The notes under the pieces were generated by a model. The model worked only from the letters and a program-made list of their open reading frames with translations, was not told the DNA's origin and did not search any database. From Oscillospiraceae bacterium UBA3851 (GTDB taxonomy: Bacteria; Bacillota; Clostridia; Oscillospirales; Oscillospiraceae), in the NCBI GenBank assembly GCA_002392625.1, contig DGHJ01000110.1, forward strand, positions 21,992-33,116: a DNA stretch of 11,125 nt. Direction: 5' to 3'. A program made the translations under genes and the position numbers. Shown here one piece after another: positions 6,821 to 11,125 of the stretch (the first letter of the stretch is position 1; the number at the start of each line of letters is the position of its first letter).

Positions 6821-7510
6821 TTATTCTCCTTTATTTTGATCTTCTGCGTAATTGCTCTTCATAGCGGCCTTCCGTGCCGCTTTCTTCTCCCGCCGGGTGG
6901 CGAGGAACCACTTGAATACAGGAATGGCAAGGGTCATGACGATCACGACGCCGTCCCATATGAGCAGGGAGACGGCGATCTCGCCCTCAGCTCTCGTCTG
7001 GCGTGCGTTATAGTCCACGTCCAGGTGGATCCTGGGATCGGGCATTCGAGCGTGCTGTTCCAGCCTCGGCATCAGCGTCCACATGGCGGAACAGCCCCAG
7101 CCGAACATTTCAGCTGTTTTTGCAGGATCGTCGTTCCCGAATACGACAGTCAGGCGCATAGGGTCGATTCGCAGCCGACGCCCGGCTCTGCCGATTGCTT
7201 TCTTCAGCGCATTCACCACAACCGGAATAGCAGAGCGGATGTCCTCAAAGGTGAGGTTCGGTTTTTTCTTCTCCTTCGGGCTTTCCTCCTGCTTTTCCTT
7301 CTCTTTCTTTTCTTTCTTTTTCTTCTTTTCCTTTTTGGGCTTTTCAGGCTTTTTCGGTTTTTCAGCCTTCGGTATGATCTGCTTGGTCACAGGACCGAGC
7401 TTTATCCGAACGCACAGCTCGCCGCCAAACGAGACATAAACCCCCACGCGGATCAGCATGATGCAGATGATCAGCAACAGCAGCGCCCCAAGGATATATA
7501 AAACAACCAA
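6821..7510 (-). CDS. DUF2953 membrane protein (YtfI-like)
   Basis: The protein has an N-terminal transmembrane segment and then an extremely Lys/Glu/Pro-rich linker of about 35 residues, which includes KEKKKKKEKKEKEK. The DUF2953 region (DPMRLTVVFGNDDPAKTAEMFGWGCSA and on) follows, with a second hydrophobic stretch near the C-terminus (VSLLIWDGVVIVMTLAIPVF) and a basic tail. The function of DUF2953 is not known. Its position directly before gerW/ytfJ matches ytfI-ytfJ of Bacillus, which supports the call and suggests a sporulation link. Start choice is uncertain: GTG at 7528 (235 aa) has no Shine-Dalgarno, whereas AGGGGG lies seven bases before TTG at 7510, which starts right at the membrane segment. 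I use 7510. Confidence 0.8.
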   Translation of the reverse strand: MVVLYILGALLLLIICIMLIRVGVYVSFGGELCVRIKLGPVTKQIIPKAEKPKKPEKPKKEKKKKKEKKEKEKQEESPKEKKKPNLTFEDIRSAIPVVVNALKKAIGRAGRRLRIDPMRLTVVFGNDDPAKTAEMFGWGCSAMWTLMPRLEQHARMPDPRIHLDVDYNARQTRAEGEIAVSLLIWDGVVIVMTLAIPVFKWFLATRREKKAARKAAMKSNYAEDQNKGE

Positions 7511-7543
7511 ACAGCCACCCCCTCTCACGTTGCGTCAAAAGGC

Positions 7544-8143
7544 TTATTCGCCCGCTTGCTCCGAAAGCGGCACGATATCCACCACGTCGCCGTCCTCATT
7601 CAACCGCATTTGCCCATCGGTCTCCAGGCCGGGCATCTCCGGCAGCTCGTCCAGGGAATTCAAGTGGAATGCCCGCAGAAACGCCTTGGTGGTACGGTAC
7701 AGACGGGGCCGGCCCGGCACCTGCAGCCGGCCGCACTCCTCGATCAGATGGCGATCCAGCAGCAAGCCCACGGTATAGGAGCTGTCCACGCCCCGGACCT
7801 GGTCCACATAGGCGCGGGTAGTAGGCTGATAGTAGGCGATGATGGTCAGCACCTCCAGCGCCGGCTGGCTCAGCTTGGCGGGCTTGCGGATCTCAAAGGC
7901 CTTGCGAATATAATCGGCATAGTCCGGCGACGAGCATAGCTGATAGCTCTCATCCATCCGGATCAGGCGGACGCCCCGCCGGTCATAGCTGTAATGATCC
8001 GCCAGCTTTTTCAGCACCAGCTCCACGGTGGGCTTGTCCATCTCCAGCGCAATGCAGATCCTGTCGATCTGCACAGGCTCGCCGGAGGCAAACAGGATGG
8101 CCTCAATGGCGGATTCGATCTCTCTCATGTCCAGATTATCCAT
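7544..8143 (-). CDS. scpB: Segregation and condensation protein B
   Basis: ScpB is the kleisin-associated subunit of the SMC-ScpA-ScpB condensin complex, which compacts and separates newly replicated chromosomes. The 199-aa product shows the family's N-terminus (REIESAIEAILFASGEPV, about 6-23), the first winged-helix domain, and then the conserved block SQPALEVLTIIAYYQPTTRAYVDQVRGVDS leading into the second winged helix. The following LLDRHLIEECGRLQVPGRPRLYRTT, ending near residue 161, is also typical. An earlier TTG at 8164 would add seven residues and overlap scpA; the ATG at 8143 lies 13 bases after the scpA stop and gives the usual N-terminus. Ribosome binding is probably by the purine-rich AGAGAGAG. 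It follows scpA directly, the standard order in Firmicutes. Confidence 0.95.
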   Translation of the reverse strand: MDNLDMREIESAIEAILFASGEPVQIDRICIALEMDKPTVELVLKKLADHYSYDRRGVRLIRMDESYQLCSSPDYADYIRKAFEIRKPAKLSQPALEVLTIIAYYQPTTRAYVDQVRGVDSSYTVGLLLDRHLIEECGRLQVPGRPRLYRTTKAFLRAFHLNSLDELPEMPGLETDGQMRLNEDGDVVDIVPLSEQAGE

Positions 8144-8156
8144 AGGTGATCTCTCT

Positions 8157-8945
8157 CTACTCAAATTTCAACTCTTCCGGCAGTTCGCCGCTGCAGCTGA
8201 CGGTGCAGTCTGTGGCGGAGCCGGCCAGCCGAATGGCGCGGGTGCGGCACAGCTCCAGCACGGCCATAAATGTGGCCACCAGCTCGCTGCGGCTGCGGCT
8301 GCCGCGGAATAACAGCAGGAATCGGGTGATACCGCCCTGCTTGAGGCGCTGGAACAGCTCGCGGGCCTTGCGCTCCACGGAATAAGGCTCCCGCTTGACG
8401 ATCTCGTCGAACACGTCCAGCTGGGGCGGCTGGATCTGACCCTGCCGGTCGAAAACCTCCTGCATGGCAAGGACGAGGTCCGCCGGCTCCTGATCGTATT
8501 CGTAGATCTTGCCCCGCTCCATGGGTTCGGGGTTTTTGGTGAGAATGTTGCGCCCGAATTCGGACATGGGACCCATCCGCTCCGTCAATCCCTTGATCCT
8601 CAGATAGATCTCCCCGCGCTTGCGCTCCTCCAGGGACTTGATCAGGGCGTCCATCTCGCTCTGGGCTTCCTCATCCTCGATGGAGAGCAGCATACGCGTC
8701 TTAATGTACATCAAGTGGGCGGCCATGGTGACGAACTCGCTGGCCACCTCCAGATCCATCTGCTGGCGCTGCTCCAGGTAGGCAAGATACTGGTCCAGGA
8801 TCATGGCGATGGGAATATCCTGGATCTCGATTTTATTTTTGCTTAGCAGGAACAATATCAGGTCCAGCGGCCCTTCAAAATCCTGCAGGGCCTCGTTTCC
8901 CTTCTCCTGCACCACTTTTTCCAGTTTGAAAATCGGATTATCCAA
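8157..8945 (-). CDS. scpA: Segregation and condensation protein A (kleisin)
   Basis: ScpA is the kleisin that bridges the two SMC heads in bacterial condensin. The 262-aa product carries the family's N-terminal signature FEGPLDLILFLLSKNKIEI (23-41), IPIAMILDQYLAYLE, then the SMC-binding helices with SEFVTMAAHLMYIKTRMLL. A linker follows, then a C-terminal winged helix with RSRSELVATFMAVLEL. Length is normal. The start codon is TTG: GAGGGA stands about six bases before it and no better ATG precedes the conserved N-terminus. It lies 13 bases after the protease stop and is followed closely by scpB. The C-terminal tail (ATDCTVSCSGELPEELKFE) is not one I recognise as conserved. Confidence 0.95.
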   Translation of the reverse strand: MDNPIFKLEKVVQEKGNEALQDFEGPLDLILFLLSKNKIEIQDIPIAMILDQYLAYLEQRQQMDLEVASEFVTMAAHLMYIKTRMLLSIEDEEAQSEMDALIKSLEERKRGEIYLRIKGLTERMGPMSEFGRNILTKNPEPMERGKIYEYDQEPADLVLAMQEVFDRQGQIQPPQLDVFDEIVKREPYSVERKARELFQRLKQGGITRFLLLFRGSRSRSELVATFMAVLELCRTRAIRLAGSATDCTVSCSGELPEELKFE

Positions 8946-8958
8946 ATCTATCCCTCGA

Positions 8959-9615
8959 TCAAACTATAGTCAGGCCCACCACACGGCAGAAAAGCGTGAA
9001 CACCGCGTAGATCAGCTTGCTGAGATAACCGCCGCCGGCCCCCGTCATCACCAGCACCAGGAGCAGGATCATACCATAGCGCTCATACCGCATCAGCATC
9101 TGATAGGGCTTGTCCGGCAGAACAGAAAAGAGGACCTTGGACCCGTCCAGCGGCGGAATGGGGATCAGATTGAAGATCCCCAGGCCGATGGAGAGCAGCG
9201 TAGCCCGAAAGAGAAAGTCCAGGCCCAGCTGGGTCAAAATCCCTCCCATATACAGCAGCCTTACAATCACCAGAAGAACCAGCGCCAGCACCATGTTGGA
9301 CAGCGGCCCGGCCAGCGCCGTCACCGCCATGCCAAGCTTTGGCTTCTTGAAATAATTGGGGTTCACCGGCACCGGCTTGGCCCAGCCGAAGCCCGCCACG
9401 GCCAGCATGGCAAAACCAAACCAGTCGATATGCCGCAGAGGGTTCAGGCTCAGCCGGTGCTGGCTCTTTGCCGTGGGATCGCCCAGGGCGTAGGCCGCCA
9501 GACCGTGGCTGGCCTCGTGGACCGTCAGGCACAGCAGCACCGAGATAAGCCGAAAAACCAGGTCCCGGAGCGAGCCAAGGTCCAGCGCCCGAAACAGATT
9601 CGTCAGATACTGCAA
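8959..9615 (-). CDS. Site-2 protease family (M50) membrane metalloprotease
   Basis: This 218-aa integral membrane protein has the zinc-binding HExxH motif as HEASH (33-37) in its first hydrophobic segment. The third zinc ligand is in NLIPIPPLDGSKVL (149-162, Asp 157). The middle has NPLRHIDWFGFAML and FGWAKPVPVNP, typical of the short YwhC-like M50 group without a PDZ domain. Several further membrane segments follow. Such enzymes cut transmembrane substrates within the bilayer; the substrate here is unknown. The start is TTG, set by GGAGGAG nine bases upstream; no ATG lies near. It is the first gene after the promoter at about 9672-9700, and the close spacing to scpA (13 bases) suggests it is co-transcribed with all downstream genes. 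M50 genes next to scpAB are a familiar arrangement in Firmicutes. Confidence 0.93.
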   Translation of the reverse strand: MQYLTNLFRALDLGSLRDLVFRLISVLLCLTVHEASHGLAAYALGDPTAKSQHRLSLNPLRHIDWFGFAMLAVAGFGWAKPVPVNPNYFKKPKLGMAVTALAGPLSNMVLALVLLVIVRLLYMGGILTQLGLDFLFRATLLSIGLGIFNLIPIPPLDGSKVLFSVLPDKPYQMLMRYERYGMILLLVLVMTGAGGGYLSKLIYAVFTLFCRVVGLTIV

Positions 9616-9671
9616 ATCAAAAATCTCCTCCGTGGATCACGCATAGGTACCATGATGGCAATATATAGTAT

Positions 9672-9700
9672 ATTATAACAAAGAGTGTCCCCAAATACAA
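9672..9700 (-). promoter_or_regulatory. Main operon promoter (extended -10)
   Basis: On the minus strand a perfect TATAAT (9672-9677) is preceded by TG one base upstream (extended -10, 9679-9680). At 17 bp spacing stands TTGTAT (9695-9700), a 3/6 match to the -35 consensus. Transcription would start near 9665 and leave a leader of about 50 bases before the protease TTG. It is the only convincing promoter upstream of the long minus-strand operon. Confidence 0.75.
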
Positions 9701-9755
9701 GAAAAAATACGGCCGACCTGCGGTCTTGTTTCCGGCATGCTTTTGTTTAGCTTAC

Positions 9756-9784
9756 CTGTAACTGGTCTGTATCTGATTTGTAAC
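9756..9784 (+). repeat. Three 7-bp direct repeats, 11-bp period (response-regulator-like site)
   Basis: CTGTAAC (9756-9762), CTGTATC (9767-9773) and TTGTAAC (9778-9784) are separated by 4 bp each, so the period is exactly 11 bp, about one helical turn. A weaker copy GTTTAGC (9745-9751) keeps the phase. Tandem heptamers on one face of the helix are typical of OmpR/PhoB-family response-regulator sites. The array sits upstream of a possible -10 at 9806-9811, where an activator would touch RNA polymerase. No two-component genes are in the window. Confidence 0.55.
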
Positions 9785-9802
9785 GCAATTTCGCTCAAAC
9801 CG

Positions 9803-9811
9803 TGCTACAGT
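9803..9811 (+). promoter_or_regulatory. Possible -10 element of the small protein/lipoprotein unit
   Basis: TGCTACAGT contains TACAGT (9806-9811, 4/6 to consensus) with an extended TG (9803-9804). No good -35 stands at 17 bp. The nearest, TTGTAA (9778-9783), is 22 bp away and lies inside the direct repeats. A poor -35 under an activator array is what a positively controlled promoter looks like, but the element itself is weak evidence. Confidence 0.3.
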
Positions 9812-9866
9812 ATGAATGAGAAGATCATTCGCCGCGTTAAATCGTTAAAGAAAGGGGATCTGTCAA

Positions 9867-10049
9867 ATGAAAAGCGCCAGAAATCTCATCGCCGGGCTGG
9901 TCAGTCTGTGCGTGCTGTTTGCCCTGGTCTCTTTTTTCCTGCCCGGTCGAAACGGTATGGCCCTCTCCTGCTTGACCATTTCACTGGCTATAGCGGTAGG
10001 CGTACTCTGCCTGCTGGGTATGATCCAACTGCTTCGTCACGGTGAATGA
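9867..10049 (+). CDS. Small two-TM membrane protein, unknown function
   Basis: This 60-aa protein consists almost entirely of two hydrophobic helices (about 6-26 and 31-56) joined by a short turn, FLPGRNG. A basic N-terminus (MKSARN) and a RHGE tail complete it, predicting a membrane hairpin. I do not recognise a family. AAAGGGGAT upstream of the ATG is an acceptable ribosome binding site. It is the first gene on the plus strand after the response-regulator-like repeats, and 70 bases before the DUF4349 lipoprotein, so the two are probably co-transcribed. A longer frame from 9737 (102 aa) reads this stretch differently, but lacks a ribosome site and loses the membrane pattern. Confidence 0.7.
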   Translation: MKSARNLIAGLVSLCVLFALVSFFLPGRNGMALSCLTISLAIAVGVLCLLGMIQLLRHGE

Positions 10050-10071
10050 CCGGCGCGGAAACAGACACAGA

Positions 10072-10093
10072 GGGGATGACGGACGCCGTCCCC
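10072..10093 (+). other. Short imperfect hairpin between the two plus-strand genes
   Basis: GGGG and ACGG (10072-10075 and 10079-10082, with a three-base bulge) can pair with CCGTCCCC (10086-10093) around a three-base loop. Only three Ts follow, so it is a poor terminator. It could tune or protect the transcript between the two genes, or mean nothing. Confidence 0.25.
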
Positions 10094-10119
10094 TTTCCCC
10101 ATCGGAAAGGAGCATCACT

Positions 10120-11022
10120 ATGAAAAGATTTGCGTGTATTTTGGTCTGCCTGTTTACGGTATTTTCGCTGGCGGCCTGCGGCGGCGGAAAAAGCATGGCC
10201 CCCTCTGCACCCGACATGGGCTACGACACGGCGTCACCCGCCGAGGCGCCCAATTGGGACGGCGAAGTCGCAGATAACGTGACTTCTTACCAGCGTGAGC
10301 AGTCCGCCAAGATGATCTACCGGTCAACCATTGAGCTGGAGACAACGGAGTTTGACAAGGCTATCGCCGATATCACTGCGTTGGTGGACAGTGTTTCCGG
10401 CTACTACGAGCAGCGGAACCTCTCCGGATTCTCCTCGGATTATCGCTACGCCTCACTGGTGGTCCGCGTTCCTGCCGAACGGTTTGACGAGTTCTGCACG
10501 CAGGTTGGCAATGTCTGCCATCTGATCCGGCTCAGCTCCTCCCAGGAGAATGTATCCGAAACTTATTACGACGTACAGTCCCGGCTGACCACGGCACAGA
10601 CGAAGCTGGCCCGGCTCCAGGAGCTGCTGGCCAAGGCGGACACCATGGCCGACATCATCACCATCGAGAACGCTATCTCCGACACAGAGCAGACCATCGA
10701 CTATCTCTCCGGCTCCCTGCGGGGTATGGACAATCTGGTGGATTACGCCACCGTCAACGTGACGGTGCGGGAGGTCTACCACTTCTCCGGCACCAAGGAG
10801 GCTCCTTTGACTCTGGGCGAGCGGATCGGAAACGCCTTCAAATCCGGTCTGGAGAGCGTGGGCGAATTCCTGGAGGATCTGGTCGTGTTCCTGGCCTATT
10901 CCTGGCTGTGGCTGCTGATCCTGGCAGGTATCGTTGTTTTGATCGTGGTGCTGATCCGCCGCGGCAAGGCCCGCCGCCGGAGAAAAAGAGCGAAAATGGC
11001 GGAAAACTCCCGGCCGGAGTGA
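10120..11022 (+). CDS. DUF4349 lipoprotein with C-terminal membrane anchor
   Basis: The 300-aa product begins with a lipoprotein signal peptide; the lipobox LAAC puts the lipidated cysteine at position 20. A low-complexity Gly/Ser/Pro linker follows. The DUF4349 domain then runs from about residue 60 to 245: an alpha/beta part with MIYRSTIELETTEFDKA and YASLVVRVPAERFDEF, a predicted coiled coil (SRLTTAQTKLARLQELLAKA), and ITIENAISDTEQTIDYLSG. The domain ends in a strand (ATVNVTVREV). A transmembrane helix (about 255-279) and a strongly basic tail, RRGKARRRRKRAK, close it, so both ends should be held at the membrane with the domain outside. The function of DUF4349 is unknown to me. The start at 10120 is fixed by AAAGGAG seven bases upstream; the in-frame GTG at 10042 would bury the signal peptide. 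Confidence 0.9.
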   Translation: MKRFACILVCLFTVFSLAACGGGKSMAPSAPDMGYDTASPAEAPNWDGEVADNVTSYQREQSAKMIYRSTIELETTEFDKAIADITALVDSVSGYYEQRNLSGFSSDYRYASLVVRVPAERFDEFCTQVGNVCHLIRLSSSQENVSETYYDVQSRLTTAQTKLARLQELLAKADTMADIITIENAISDTEQTIDYLSGSLRGMDNLVDYATVNVTVREVYHFSGTKEAPLTLGERIGNAFKSGLESVGEFLEDLVVFLAYSWLWLLILAGIVVLIVVLIRRGKARRRRKRAKMAENSRPE

Positions 11023-11043
11023 AAGATATCCCTCCCCCGCAAC

Positions 11044-11079
11044 GGAAAAGACGCGGTGCAAAAGCACCGCGTCTTTTCC
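11044..11079 (+). terminator. Strong perfect hairpin terminator after the lipoprotein gene
   Basis: GGAAAAGACGCGGTGC (11044-11059) is followed by the loop AAAA and its exact complement GCACCGCGTCTTTTCC (11064-11079): 16 perfect pairs. The A4/T4 runs in the stem flanks let it act on both strands. It begins 21 bases after the lipoprotein stop. Confidence 0.85.
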
Positions 11080-11081
11080 CT

Positions 11082-11125
11082 CAGCTTGTCAAAATTAGCG
11101 GCAAAGCCGCTTTTTTGACAAGCTG
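11082..11125. terminator. Second compound palindrome at the window edge
   Basis: The outer arms CAGCTTGTCAAAA (11082-11094) and TTTTGACAAGCTG (11113-11125) pair over 13 bp. Inside, AGCGGC (11097-11102) pairs with GCCGCT (11106-11111) around AAA. On the plus strand the inner stem is followed by six Ts, a classic intrinsic terminator. The outer arms are longer than a terminator needs and end exactly at the window edge, so the element may extend further or belong to a dispersed repeat. Confidence 0.65.

Larger units (their letters stand above)
9616..9866. other. Divergent intergenic region
   Basis: These 251 bases hold no gene I can support. They contain the minus-strand operon promoter (9672-9700), the 11-bp-period direct repeats (9756-9784), a weak plus-strand -10 (9803-9811) and a perfect 6-bp inverted repeat, GAATGA/TCATTC (9814-9819 and 9825-9830), just after that -10. 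The two promoter regions are about 55 bp apart, so control of one could affect the other. Confidence 0.7.

Noticed and set aside
8803..9678. 291-aa plus-strand open frame
   Set aside because: Gln/His/Arg-rich antisense shadow of scpA and the M50 protease; runs over the operon promoter.
9715..9725. GACC-TGC-GGTC inverted repeat
   Set aside because: Only four pairs, expected by chance in G+C-rich DNA.
9835..9849. Tandem CGTTAAA copies before the small ORF
   Set aside because: Two 7-bp copies only, one near the ribosome site; too little to support a function.
9737..10045. 102-aa plus-strand open frame overlapping the small membrane protein
   Set aside because: Starts within the regulatory repeats region, has no Shine-Dalgarno, and the other frame gives a coherent two-helix protein with one.
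10042..10119. N-terminal extension of the DUF4349 protein from a GTG
   Set aside because: Would place 26 charged residues before a perfect lipoprotein signal; AAAGGAG fixes the start at 10120.

Overview
This window looks like a housekeeping segment from a G+C-rich, spore-forming member of the Clostridia. The Oscillospiraceae/Ruminococcaceae are my best guess, by inference. The grounds are the IspH-ribosomal protein S1 fusion typical of Clostridia, a GerW/YtfJ sporulation protein next to its DUF2953 (YtfI-like) partner, Gram-positive Shine-Dalgarno sites and frequent TTG/GTG starts. I see no rRNA, tRNA, CRISPR array, transposase or phage gene.

Minus strand, 9700 down to 1: one long, tightly packed operon that leaves the window at its left edge. 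A promoter with an extended -10 at about 9672-9700 precedes, in transcription order: a site-2 (M50) membrane protease, scpA, scpB, a DUF2953 membrane protein, gerW/ytfJ, a short secreted D-Ala-D-Ala carboxypeptidase, an RluB/RsuA pseudouridine synthase, a MurR/RpiR-type regulator, a FAD oxidoreductase (BaiN/HI0933 family) fused in frame to cytidylate kinase (cmk), plsC, and ispH-rpsA (cut off in the third S1 domain). Four junctions overlap by 4 or 8 nt, so translational coupling is likely. The set combines chromosome segregation, envelope and spore-cortex functions, ribosome modification, nucleotide, phospholipid and isoprenoid synthesis, and translation.

The operon contains two in-frame fusions, and each keeps an internal start. 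Inside ispH-rpsA there is a perfect AAGGAGGT ahead of an in-frame ATG at the S1 boundary, with a promoter-like sequence further upstream. At the oxidoreductase/cmk junction a GTG with a Shine-Dalgarno-like site sits beside a GGGG run. A one-base change in that run, in either direction, would split the ORF into two normal genes.

Plus strand, 9756-11022: a divergent two-gene unit encodes a 60-aa two-TM protein and a DUF4349 lipoprotein that also has a C-terminal TM and a polybasic tail. Its upstream region carries three 7-bp direct repeats with exact 11-bp periodicity, the pattern of an OmpR/PhoB-type response-regulator site. The unit ends at a strong perfect hairpin terminator, followed 2 bp later by a second compound palindrome that reaches the right edge of the window.
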